Translations under genes and position numbers: made by a program
DNA from: Gnetum montanum
Taxonomy: Eukaryota; Streptophyta; Gnetopsida; Gnetales; Gnetaceae
Length of the DNA stretch: 64,000 nucleotides
Assembly: GCA_015680685.1 (NCBI GenBank)
Contig: MNCI01037513.1
Coordinates: 370,093-434,092, forward strand
Reading direction: 5' to 3'
The notes under the pieces: model-generated
The model's input: only the letters and a program-made list of their open reading frames with translations
The model's database searches: none
What the model was told of the DNA's origin: nothing
Shown: positions 10,802-21,407 of the stretch, piece by piece
Numbering within the stretch: position 1 is the first letter of the stretch
Layout: each line of letters opens with the position of its first letter

Positions 10802-11368
10802 CCTTTGTCATTTCCTTCTTTAGCCATCCCTTGGTTGTTGCCCTGTGTGCTCTCTGCACCATTGGTGTAGACTGGACCTTATAGTCGATTCCCTTGGAAC
10901 CTTGCTTAACAACACCAGAGTATATACTTTACACTTAACCAAATTCTAGGTGCTTAATAGAGCATAGCTTGCTCCAGCATAGTGAGCATAGTCGGCTTTG
11001 AGTGTAGTCCCAGAGTTGGTCATTTTTTCAACAACTTATACTTAGTAATTTTTTTTGTACATTCTAGAGTTAGTTTTTTTTTCCATTTTTATACTTAGTC
11101 ATTTTTCTGCACTTTTGCACTTAGCCATTTTTTCAGCAATTTCATACTTTGCATTCTCGTACTTAGTCATTTTTTCAGCCTTTTGCAAATAGCAACTCTT
11201 TATATTTTCCTTTTGCATCCTGAATCCTGAATAGCCCTCAACCTCCACTTCAAGAACAATTGTTATCCACCCATTTAGTGGGAAATTGCGATTGACCTTC
11301 CTAGGGTTGGGGGTCTTGTCTAAGTAGAGAGGTAATCTCTTAGGCATCGCAACCTACCTCCTGACTTC
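10802..11368 (+). other. Element E leader with short repeats
   Basis: Non-coding. Positions 10965-11015 repeat U3-like GAGCATAGTC/GTGTAGTC motifs. Positions 11035-11180 contain about five copies of a CACTTAGTCATTTTTTCAGC-like unit. The open frame on the minus strand at 11099-11347 is a by-product of this repeat. Confidence 0.5.
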
Positions 11369-14300
11369 ATGGTGCTCAATGATGAGCAATATAACTTTTT
11401 TTGTGCAAAGCCCTAGGTGGGTTTGTATGTAGATCGCCAAGAAATGAAAGCCAAACATAGTTTTAAGCTTATGTATTGAAATGGGAGGGAGTGGTTCCCT
11501 TTCAATTTTAACTTTATTCCACTCATAGAGACCTACCAGTGGATGCTAGATAATATCATTTGAAATGTGGCTCACGAGGCAAGGAATAATTACGAGGAGC
11601 CCTTGTAGGAGGATCTACATGAGTTTGAAGCTTGATCTAAGCATGATGACTCACTCCATGCCTCATTCTAGTAGAAAACCTCTACTTTCGTGCCTCCACT
11701 ATCTCACCAATTTGTCCTTTCAAAGATAATCGTCAACCAAGTGTCATTTTCTAAGTCTACACTTGTGGTGGCAATCCACCAAACACAATAGATGTGCCAG
11801 GAGGTTTTTCTTCCTTTTAGCTTTCCTGTTAGCATGCCTTTTGTCATAACTTCATGGCTTGTGTAGTCTTTATAGCCTACATAGCCTGTTCAATCCGTGC
11901 AACCTTTTGTGCCTTTGACCGTTGTGCCTACACAACCTTATGTGCACACCATGCACATGTCTTAGCCACATACAACTCAGGTGTCATTCACCTTGCCACC
12001 TGTCATGCCTCAACTACGTTTGGCTTGGGCATCGTGTATCATGTTGGCACCGTTTGCAATGGACCAACCCATAAACATGTGGTGGGAGCTAGAGGCCATG
12101 TCTATGGCATAGCCTGTGCAACAAGCATCGCATGTGGCCACACAACTCAGAACTGAGTCATGGGCTGCCCAAATAGCATAATGGGCAACACAACCGACAT
12201 AGCTCATCACAATTGCACTCGACTTGGATCAAGCATTTCAGCTGATCCAAAGCCTCACCGAAGAGGTCAAGTGACTTAAGGCCACCTCCTCTGAAATCAT
12301 CCATATGATGGAATTTTACCAGGACAATCCAATCAATCCTGTAGTTCCACCACTGGCACTACTTACTGGGGTCTTGCTACATGATTTCACCAAATACAAT
12401 GGTGAAGGACATCCTAACGTCCATTTGGTGACCTTCCAGTCATAATGCCTTCTATTGCAAGCATGGCCACACATAATCATTTGTGTGTTCACCATGTTCT
12501 TAACAGGCAAGGCACTAGATTGGTTGCATCACTTCTTTGGAGGAATTACTTATCCAATTTGTCACTTGCTTCAAGTATAACTTGAAGCTTGAGCCAACCC
12601 TAGAACAGTTGATGCAAGTAAAGTAGGGTCACTTAGAGCCTGTGCAAAAGTTCATTCAGTGATGAAGCACATCGCTTAACAAGATTAGTGAGCCTATTGC
12701 GGAAACACACATGTTGGCCATTTTCAAAGGTGTAGTGAATGACTTCATTAAGTCGAAATTGTATTACCTTACCTTGTAGTCCCTAAATTAAGTGTTTGCT
12801 CAAACCAAGAACATTTAGGATGCGATGGATGCCAACAAGGATGTGGCCTACATGGCCTACAAAAACATGCACATGAAGAAAGAAAAAGACAAGGACAAAG
12901 GCAAATAGGCAACTACAATTGTCGCAATGGTGGCCAACAAGGCTAAGCCTATCAACACCAAACTAATGGCTAAGCCACCTAAGGCCCTAGCCAACAACAA
13001 CAAGATGGCTGGCTCTAGTGTAGTGGCAAATAACTAGCTTGCATCATCAGCAACCATGACACCAACTGCCATAAGGCCTAACTTCGAGTGCAAGGATTAC
13101 TTGAAGTACACATCATTGCCCATTAAGCAGTTGAAGCTTTTGGACCAACTACTTCATGTTGGATGCATCCAACATAAGCAGATGTTTGAAGATGCTCACA
13201 AGAGACATGACTAATATTGCAAGCTCCTTAAGAATCCTTTAGCTGTATTACTTAATGAGCCTTCGGTCCCTAATCATTTTAGATTGGATTGGTTTTTCCA
13301 ATATCATCAATTGCAAGTTCATGATACAAACTTTTGCATGGAATTGTAGGATGATTTACAACGCATGATTGACAAGGAAGAGTTGGTTCTTGATGCAACC
13401 AACCCAGTGGACCCCCAAAACCAGTCGATGGAATTTACAAGGACCCTCTTAATGCAAGTGGTGTAGGGTACATCATCAATGCTATTAACATTAGTGATGA
13501 TTCAAAAATGGTGTAGGAACCATTCATGGTTTATGCATTGTCTGATGATGTCGGGACCTCCTCATCCTCAACCAATTTGAGGATCCCCTTTGTTGTAAGG
13601 GTATCATCTTAGGCACCCATAACACCCTTTGTGATCAAGGCCCTACAGCACGTTGCAGCAGCAACATTCCAATTACCCTTTGTCGTAAGGATGCCACAAT
13701 GTGCGAACTCCCTAGTTGCCCAAAGTCCACTAGTGGGCAATGCATTAGTCCCTACTCTCCTAAAGTCCTATCTTGTATCCAATACTAATAGGCAATTGAG
13801 ATGGTATCTTGAGAGGCCTAATGTGCACCTCGTCGATCAAAATCGAGAGTAAAGGGTACTAGGACCACCAAAGCCTGTCCCTTTGCCTTCCATCCCAATG
13901 GCCCAACCAATTGAAGAGGCTCCTGCAATAAGCAACCAACAATAGAGCACTGAGGCTCCAAAGCAATCAAGGCAATTAAAGCCCAAATCCCCTCCATGAG
14001 AGATTCATCTCTTGGGCTGCATGGAGGAGATGAAGGCCAACAACAAAGTAGCAGATGGCGAAAGAGACTTCCTTGATGCATTGGCTTAGGTCAAGTAGGC
14101 TTTGAAATAGAAAGACATAACATTAAGCCTATATGACCTGATAATGACCTCCTCCACCCACTGCAAAGTGTTAGTTCACATGTTTTCCTTTATCCCTATC
14201 ATGAAGGACATCCCAATAGATAAGCAATCCATCCATGTTGTGATGTTGCCTCCTCCCTCATAGGAATCAAGTTCAATGTCCCTAGCATTTCGTGATGAGG

Positions 14301-14970
14301 CAATCAAGGTAGACCCTGAGAAGGGTCAAGTTATTACTACACTGATGTTCATCACAATCCACATGGGGCAATGCGAAATCGGCAAGGTGCATGTTAATAA
14401 TGGGGTGGCAACAAATGTCATCCCGTACATAGTCGTTGACAAGCTTGGTCTTGCTGACCAAATTAAACCAATAAAGAGGACATGCTTGAAGTCCTTCAAT
14501 GGGTCATGTGTTGTCATAAGGAGAACTATCGCAATAACCTTTGTAGTAGTGGATCAATCCCCCATCATAGCAGAGTTCATTATGGTCAAGGAGATGTTAG
14601 GTTTCAACATAATCTTAGGTAGGCCATGGCTAACTCAGCTGTAGGCCATCTCCTCCCCTATCCATAAGGAAATCCACCTTTCATACAAAAATGGGGAGGT
14701 TATCATATATGGTGACAATGTAGCTCCTCTAATCGTTAGCAACATTAACACTGAACAAGGGTTGAAGGTGGGGTTCCTCAATGATGCACCCCTTGTGAAG
14801 GACTAAGGTAAAAAATGTGAAATAGACCAACCCGAAGAGCCAATGGGAGCTCCTAACCTTCCAGAGGACTCTTTGTGGGTAGAAATGCCCTTTGATGTAG
14901 CTAACGAAGGTCAAGGTGAGTACCACATCGTACTGTCCAAACCCTATGCATCCCCTAACCCACACTAGAT
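11369..14970 (+). pseudogene. gag-pro: Element E gag-protease frame (decayed)
   Basis: ATG at 11369 (MVLNDEQYNFF) opens a frame interrupted by stops at Gln/Trp-type positions but otherwise readable, with a Pro/Val/Gln-rich linker (about 11830-12200). The gag core (about 12370-12760) shows LLHDFTKYNGEGHPNVHLVTF, TGKALDWLHHFF, then in a shifted frame LEPTLEQLMQVKQGHLEPVQKF. A basic KKEKDKDKGK stretch lies near 12880, and a YHQLQVHDTNFC..LQRMID block near 13300. Protease (about 14340-14640) has VNNGVATNVIP in place of the usual D[ST]G (catalytic Asp read as Asn) and the downstream flap-helix motif NIILGRPWL. The frame remains readable to about 14970 and then degenerates before the repeat array. 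Confidence 0.8.
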
Positions 14971-15220
14971 TAGGAAACAATTACATGACTAAGGCATCCC
15001 CTTGGTCCAATGGGTGCTAGGTGCTTGCTTGCCCTACTTCTGCATGTTTTGCTTATTTGCATTTTGTTTACATTTTACGTTAGCTTAGTTGTTTACATTT
15101 ATGCATTGTTTATCTTATTATATGTTTACATTTTCCCTTGGTTACTTTTTAGCAGTTAGTTTATCTAAAAGAACATAAAAATGCATAAAAATTACAAAAT
15201 TCAAAAAATTACAAGATACC

Positions 15221-15545
15221 ATGGCCCACCAAAGCCTAAAACTAGCAATCTTTTTTCTCCAACACATGGCCCAAAAAGGCCTTAAATTATCACAAGGCCT
15301 GTCATGGCCTAAAACTAGCAATCAAATTGCCCTTTATTACATGGCCTAGAATGGCCTAAAACTACAAGCATGGCCCACCATGGCCCTAAATTGGCATCGC
15401 ATAGCCCACCATGGCCTAAAATTAGTAAAACTTTTCCATTATCATGTAGCCTAGAATGGCCTTAAACTATCACTGGGGCCTGTGATAGCCTAAAACTATC
15501 AAAACATTTTCCACACATGTGGCTCAAAATAGCATAAAACTAGTA
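15221..15545 (+). repeat. Tandem repeat array 1 of element E
   Basis: About nine imperfect copies of a CATGGCCTAAAACTAGCAA-type unit, spaced roughly 28-45 bp. It lies between the gag-protease frame and the antisense gene. Related cores (CCTTAAATTGGCA, CTATAAACTGGCACA) occur near 21180-21260 and at 24905-25320. Tandem arrays between coding blocks are common in Tat/Ogre elements. Confidence 0.7.
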
Positions 15546-15768
15546 ATTGCTACAGCCTAATCGCATTAACTCATTACATCATTAACATCAAACAGAGCAA
15601 ATAAATACAAAATTCTATTAATCATACACTTCACATAGCAAAAATCCACTACATCTCATAAAAAATAACAATACATCACAGGATCATCCACATTATACAG
15701 AAAAAATACACAAAAATGCAAAAACACCTAATGACAGGGCTACATTAGGATCTGCTTAACCAGTGATG
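15546..15768. other. AT-rich gap between repeat array 1 and the antisense gene
   Basis: No reading frame or repeat stands out. On the minus strand it lies just downstream of the antisense stop codon, where a 3' untranslated region would be; TTTTTTCTGTATAATG-like T-rich sequence is present but no clean AATAAA was identified. Confidence 0.4.
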
Positions 15769-15925
15769 CTAGGTGGGGGGTGGAGGCTCCTCTTCTTTCA
15801 CCATGTTGCTGGGGCCTACAGCATCATTTGGTGCCTATCAATAACAACAATGATTAAACTAAAGTCTGTGAGCAAGAGTGCAATATGCAACCTAATAGAA
15901 AAGGCATAAAAATAACATAAATAAC

Positions 15926-16743
15926 TAACATGAGAGGGTCTTGCATCGACCATGTCTAGAGGTAGGTTATCAAGGCCCTCTTCCAAGCATCAGAGGATCT
16001 TAATCTCTGATAGTCGCATCTAGTCCTCTTAACCGAAGTTAACATCTGCAAGGGTATTGTCCTTGTCCATGTAGGCGGCTACATAGAAAAGGTGGTAGAC
16101 AGTGTCTCCCAAAGGCATGATAATCTCCCACTCTGGGGAGCCACTAACCACTATGTGGCAAGTGAATATTTGAAAGGCTCGACTCTCACCAATCACTTCA
16201 ATGAACATCTCAAGGTGGTAGGCTTTAACAGACTCTTCCTTGAGTTACTACAAATATGTATCTTGCTTACACTTATAGTGGCATTTTGTTGTCTTTCTGT
16301 GTATGCCCCACTTACATACCTTAGCGCTAAAAATTTTCCAATCTTGAATTTTTTGTGCAAACAGATCCATCTATAACCCCTACTCAATAATCTCTTGGGT
16401 GGCCTTGTTCTTGCCCTGGATGGCCAACCAACACCTAGCATAATTAATTTTTGCGGTCTGCTAGATACTATCTCCACATGCCTAAGTTAATAAGAAATCA
16501 TATTGGGATTGGGGGTCCTTGATTTTTGTGTTCTAGCTCACCACTGTCTCTTAAAGCTCATGCACACATTTCCATAGGTGCTCATTCAAGCACCTGCAGG
16601 TCTATAACACTTTCACACAGGAAAGTGTGCACTTTTTGGTTACCTCGTACACATGGCGAGGCACTTGCTCCACTTAAGGAGGATACTTAGGGATGACATC
16701 CACCTTAGCCAACCTTTTCAAATCCTAGTGGAGCTAAAAACCT
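15926..16743 (-). pseudogene. Antisense gene exon f
   Basis: A frame of about 270 codons broken by stops: LKRLAKVDVIPKYPP, VPRHVYEVTKKCTLSCVKVL, YARCWLAIQGKNKATQEIIE, MDLFAQKIQDWKIFSAKVCK, AYHLEMFIEVIGESRAFQIF, EWEIIMPLGDTVYHLFYVAA, YMDKDNTLADVNFG, LPLDMVDARPSHV. It is followed by donor-like A|GTTATT (minus 15925) and terminal exon g. No known family is recognised for this part. Confidence 0.5.
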
Positions 16744-17393
16744 CTTAGCATGCAATAAGCAAATCAACATTAGGCACAAACTAAGCATAAAATTGGTAAA
16801 GCAATATAAATATAACAATAGTATGCATACTAAGCTCGAGATCCACTTACTGTATGTAGTCCACCATATCCTCAACAATGCCTTCCATGAAGGCAAACTT
16901 GTTTAGCATCTCTAGCCACAACTTTATGTGGTAGGTATGTGTAGGTGATGAACCGCTAGTAGGTGCATTTAAGGTTGCATAACAATAATACTTAGCAACA
17001 ACCAAATAGCCAAAGATGCAAGAGCAAAAGAGCAACAACAAATGACAACTTAAAGCGCTTACCAAGCAAGCCCTCAAGTGTGAGGGCAATGGGATTTCTC
17101 AACTGCACACCATCAAAGAGGTTGGCAAAATCACCATCATTAGGGTGGAATAGCCCCTCTGCCTCAAATTGTTGGAAGGTCTCTATGGCCTTATGTAGTT
17201 CCTCTTTTTTACATGCTTCCTCCTCCTCAATTTGAGGAGGGACTATCTTTGCTACTATAGCCATTGCTGCCTTGGCAGCCCTCTTGCCTTACTCACAAAC
17301 ATAGAATAATAGCATTAGCATAACATAATAATGAAACATAAAAATATAAACATAAAAAATATATGAAGTAAATGCATCTATGCATGTACTAAC

Positions 17394-18448
17394 TTGCAAC
17401 AACTATTTGCAAAGTGGGTATTTTGAGGTAGATTTTCTTGGTTCCCACTTGTCCAAATATAGGGGTAGCCTTCTTTGTCGGGCATGGCCTCTTGATCTTT
17501 GCCTTGGATGATCCCATCATTTCCATGATATAACAATTAGCCTTTCTTACATCCCTAATAGTAGTTTGCGTACATTCACCCATGCTGTCACAAGAATAAT
17601 GTGACCATGACTTTCCTAGATGGCCTTTGGTCATAACTAAGTATGACTCATTGATCCCCTCTAGGGGGTCCTACATGCAAGTGGTTATGAATAAGTGCTT
17701 GATCCAAGGCTTGGACAACTATTCACAATCTTGTACTACCTAATGATTGTTATCTTAAACCACCAGAAACTCTACAAACCTTTGTAGATATGCTATGAAA
17801 AACACGAAGTGTACATGAGACCTCACCTAGAGGTTGTAGCGAAGTTTGATGATCTCCGCTTGCAGTTTGGCAGTGATGTAAGAGGCTTAGTTGAATCTCA
17901 TACCCTACATTACCTCCCTTATCACTTGTGCCTACTCCATCCTAAGGATTTTTCCTTGGAAGAGCAACTTCGAGAAGGAATGAGCATGGAAAAGAAGGTA
18001 GAGCTCCCGAACCTCAAGCACATGCACATCTTTAATCATGATGCTTTTGTGAGATTGGGTAGCTTCTAGCCACTCCTTGATCTCTCCATTGTGGTCCACC
18101 TATTTATTGGCCTTATTAATGACCAATGAGCCATCAAAGGGGAGGCCAAAGAGGTCAACAAAGAAGGCTCTCCAAGATCCAGGACTATCCTCACTTCATG
18201 TACGTGGGTGATGAAGCAGCGGGCATCGCTATTGAGGAAGTCTATAATGGTGACCATCTTGGCAACTAGAATGCTTGGGCTAAGGGCCAAGAAAAGGTTT
18301 ATCAACCCAACATGTGTGAAATGATTAGTCAACACCTCTGAGGCTTGATGGCACAACCAATGTTGTGCCACCTCCACATCATCATATTTCATGATGAGGG
18401 TGGCCTCACTACGGCATGTGGTAACCACCGTCACCTCTCTTGAAGCAA
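17394..18448 (-). pseudogene. Antisense gene exon c: mobile-domain-like
   Basis: The longest exon, about 350 codons with one frameshift near 18150. N-terminal part: VTVVTTCRSEATLIMKYDDV, HFTHVGLINLFLALSPSILV, FLNSDARCFITHVHEVRIVL. After the frameshift: VDLFGLPFDGSLVINKANK, GEIKEWLEATQSHKSIMIKD, VIREVM, GMRFN, ASYITAKLQAEIIKLRYNL, FVFFIAYLQRFVEFLVV. C-terminal part is basic (KAKIKRPCPTKKATP). The order 'V.xV.I ... GLP..G ... small helical block ending G..xN..xYI' resembles the plant transposon protein domain found in plant retroelements. Donor GTTGCAA|GTTAGT at minus 17394/17393. Confidence 0.6.
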
Positions 18449-18544
18449 CTATAGTTGCAACAAAGGTAAAAACAATGTTAAAAATCAGGCAAGGGAAAAT
18501 CAACAAGTGCATGTGAACATGTGTAAAAGCCAAATGATAAGCAC

Positions 18545-18839
18545 TTATATAGAACAAATGGTGTGCGAGACGGAGGTGGTGGTGTAACTGGCTACTCGAA
18601 ATTGGGCACACCACTAGCCCACCCCTGATTAAGCCAACCATAGGTCTTGCACCACTCAAAAGCCTTTGGGTACTAGGTGGAGTAATTCTTTAGATCATCT
18701 CCCACTTGCTTATGTATGGCCTTCTGAATGTTTAGATTAGAGGAGAACACCTCTAGGGTAGTGCGGGTCAAGAAAAGAGCCTCTTTCTTGTGATGGAGCC
18801 CCTGATCATCAACTTTGAATCTAGCATTAGGCATGAGCA
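18545..18839 (-). pseudogene. Antisense gene exon b
   Basis: Reads LMPNARFKVDDQGLHHKKEA, LFLTRTTLEVFSSNLNIQKA, KNYST, YPKAFEWCKTYGWLNQGW and ends near PPPPSRTPFVLY. It is flanked by acceptor CACTAAG (minus 18841-18840) and donor AA|GTGCTT (minus 18544). Two TAG codons interrupt it. No family is recognised. Confidence 0.5.
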
Positions 18840-19055
18840 CTTAGTGGTTAGAAAATTTAGTACGAGAAAATAGCAAGAAATACAATGTAAAATCATAGGA
18901 GCACTTGCCCTCCCACGTAGTATATGGTTTTAGGTGGATTCTAGAACACCGTATGCACATGCAGAGCAATGAAAAGGGTGTTGCTCCTATTGTAGCAAGC
19001 AAACTTTGACATTTCCTAGATCTTGGATAAGGGACAAGTGCCCTTGGGGCCTTAC

Positions 19056-19375
19056 CTTGAATCACCTACTTTGTCATTATCGGTTGTGGGCTCATCGGAC
19101 ATTAATTTGAATATGTCCTAGTTGGCCTTAAGCAACAATGTCTCAGTGATAGTGCCTATGGCCTCCACTACTAAGTGTGACCACATAATCACACTGGAGT
19201 GCTCTAATAGGAATGCTAGGAACTTAGATGCCCTAGGTCGAAACCATATTACTTGCTGACCCATTTGCATATCTGGTGTAGGCATGTTGGGCACAGGTTC
19301 ACTCAGGTAGTAAAGAATGCCAACAAGCTCCACGACAATTAGGATTGGCTTTAGTAACATGTTGCGATTGCACAA
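19056..19375 (-). pseudogene. Antisense gene exon a
   Basis: First convincing exon: MLLKPILIVVELVGILYYL, then MQMGQQVIWFRPRASKFLAF and VVEAIGTITETLLLK; one internal stop (TAG), ending MSDEPTTDNDKVGDS at donor TCAAG|GTAAGG (minus 19056/19055). An upstream 5' exon is possible: the minus-strand frame 20164-19973 (MHGVVAMASTMTMC..) is a weak candidate only. Confidence 0.5.
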
Positions 19376-20950
19376 ATAACAAATGTGGCATTATTTTACA
19401 ATATATGTATTTTGGAAAAAATACATTAAATTACACTTAGTAAAAAATTTTAATGTGATGTGGAAAAAATATCCTAGGGCCCCTTGGGCCTTGCGGGTAT
19501 AGGATGTCAACATACATATTTGATGTGCTTGGTACTCATTGGGGTAAAGCATGTTTTTGTAGCATTAACACTTCATTTTGCATGTTCACACATTTAGCAT
19601 TACACTTTACATGTTTTGGCAATATGACATTAGCATTTAGATTTTGCAAGTCACATTTTTTTGCATAAAATTTCAAAAAATTCTAACTCTGGGCTACCTT
19701 CGGGAGTGTAGTCCAAAAATCAAAAAAAATTTCTAACTTTAGAACCATAGATTATGCTTTACATTGTAGAGCGTAGTCATAGACAAAAATAAAAAAAATA
19801 AAAAAATCTAACTATTGGTTGCGCTCCTAGGGAGTGTAGCCCTGAAACATCATTCAAAATTTTGAAAAAAGCAAAAATCAATAGCTGCTTATAATGTCAC
19901 CTTATTAGATACATGCCTTCCACAGCTGAGCATCCTCATCGTAGGGCATAATGCTTGATGGCTCCATGGCCCCTAGGCAATCTTGGCCCCACAACATGCT
20001 ATCATAGTCGATGTTGACACTCGTATCCTGCCACTAAGAATTTCAAAAAAAAAATATTTTTTTATTTTCTGACCAAAAGTAAAAATGACAGTCCCTGGTA
20101 GTGCCCTCATCCTATGGTAGTTGCACATGGTCATTGTTGATGCCATCGCCACTACCCCATGCATAGCAAAAGAAAATTAGGAGATAAGAAAGGGGGGGGG
20201 GGGGGGGNAGCTCTTTACTGTGTGCTTCACCTCACAAGTAGTGGTCCTAGGGCCATGGACAAACCCTTGTCCCTACCTTGTGTAGGGGACCAAAAATAAT
20301 GATAATAATAAAATCTATAAAAAAATCACAAAGAAATTGCAGCAACAACTTGTCGCACCTTAGCTTTGCAGGCAGCAACCCTAGGTGCCATCGCCAAAAC
20401 CTCAATCTCTCACCCTACACACCATAAACAAGTAAAAGTTTCTACAGGCCCACAACCTTTTTTCCCTTGTGGCAAATTTGACTACTACGACACAAACCCT
20501 CGCCCATGTAATGTGCAAAACACAAAAAAAACTCTATAGGACCCTGCCCAATCATGCACGCTTCCTGGCTACAACAAGCCTAAATAGCCATGGCAATAGC
20601 AGCCCCTACCAGGGTAGGATGCAACTAACAAGCGAAAACCTAGTGCCAAGCCCCAAATGCCTAAGTGTAGAAAGCAGAATGTGCAAAAAATGGTAAAGGG
20701 GTAGAGCATAGTCGAGGTACTTAATAACGGTGGTGCCTTTCACTTCTCCATGCGTGCTTGTGGCAAGCGTTCCAAAACTTGCTCTCCCTCATCCACATTG
20801 ATTAGAGTAGGGTGTTAGTGTCCACTTCGACGTGACATTTTGGTGACTACGCTTTTGCAACTATGCTACACTTTGAAAAGTTCATGTTTTCACCGTTGAC
20901 AATGATAAATTTATTAAGGGTAAAACACACTTTTATATCCCTGGGGACCA
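19376..20950. other. Region upstream of the antisense gene, with U3-like palindromes
   Basis: Three short segments near 19688-19715, 19750-19785 and 19812-19842 (for example GTAGAGCGTAGTC, GGGAGTGTAGTCC) resemble the palindromic units of the E LTR U3 and are separated by A-rich tracts. They lie 5' of the antisense gene, so they could act as its promoter. The rest (20210-20950) shows no gene. A G homopolymer ending in an N at 20192-20208 is an assembly weak point. Confidence 0.45.
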
Positions 20951-21398
20951 CTTAATTTTTTTACCTACCCCAAGATTACGCTTAACAGTGCTGAGCATAG
21001 TTGGGTGGGAGTGTAGTCACTAGAGTTAGAAAAATTTTTAATTTTTCTAAATATCTTTGGACTTAGAAAAATTTTGAATTTTTTTAGTTGCCTAGTGGAC
21101 ACCCATGTCCAATTTCACTTTTTTGATGCACCAAGCCTTACTCCAACAATGCATTTAGCACATATCATTATCTATTATGATGTTAAACTAGTGTCTAATG
21201 ATCTGCTAAGACCTTAAATTGGCAACTCCATGGCCTATTGAGGCCTAAAAATGGCCCATGCACCCTTTGCCTTTAAAATTGCATCTATGTAATTAGGCAA
21301 AATTTTATTGCATTGTTTTCTTTAACTGTGCATATTGCTCTCATGAAGATAGGTGCAACTTGACATTTTTTTGGTTGTTTTGGTAGCATTGTTGCAAG
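20951..21398 (+). other. Second U3-like segment and short repeat before the RT frame
   Basis: Positions 20968-21060 contain GAGCATAGTTGGGTGGGAGT and GTGTAGTCAC followed by TTTCTAAAT-type blocks as in the E LTR. Positions 21180-21260 hold cores related to the tandem arrays (CCTTAAATTGGCAAC, GGCCTAAAAATGGCCC). No reading frame is visible before about 21399. Confidence 0.45.
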
Positions 21399-21407
21399 AT
21401 TCACAAC

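Larger units (their letters stand above)
15769..19375 (-). pseudogene. Antisense multi-exon accessory gene within element E
   Basis: Seven exons can be read on the minus strand: a 19375-19056, b 18839-18545, c 18448-17394, d 17287-17063, e 16955-16851, f about 16743-15926, g 15834-15769 (ending KEEEPPPPT stop). Intron ends are mostly good: TCAAG|GTAAGG, ACTATAG|, GTTGCAA|GTTAGT, CTTG|GTAAGCG, CTACTAG|, CA|GTAAGTGG, GATAG|GCACC. Exon c encodes the most recognisable part: FITHVHEVRI.LD, then in a shifted frame LFGLPFDGSLV, EIKEWLEA, VIREVM.GMRFN.ASYIT, resembling the plant transposon/mobile-domain protein type (PF20167/PF10536-like, from memory). Stops mostly replace Gln/Trp codons. Some exon phases do not match, as expected for a decayed gene. 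Confidence 0.65.
14916..21398 (+). other. Candidate Ogre-type intron between protease and RT of E
   Basis: A strong donor-like TCAAG|GTGAGTAC lies at 14915/14916 near the end of the protease frame. T-rich acceptor candidates end at 21386 (TTGTTTTGGTAG) and 21398 (CATTGTTGCAAG) just before the RT frame (ATG at 21408). Ogre elements are known to splice an intron between protease and RT. With these sites the two reading frames do not join in phase, so either another site is used or small indels have accumulated. Exact boundaries are unproved. Confidence 0.4.

Noticed and set aside
11854-12156. 100-codon + frame starting MACVVFIAY
   Set aside because: Another frame of the Pro/Val/Gln-rich linker of E gag; the gag frame continues on both sides.
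20192-20208. G-run as a possible quadruplex element
   Set aside because: A 16-17 base homopolymer ending in an N is more likely a sequencing or assembly artefact.
20469-20696. 75-codon Thr/Ser-rich frame
   Set aside because: Single occurrence, no motif, within the U3-like region of E.
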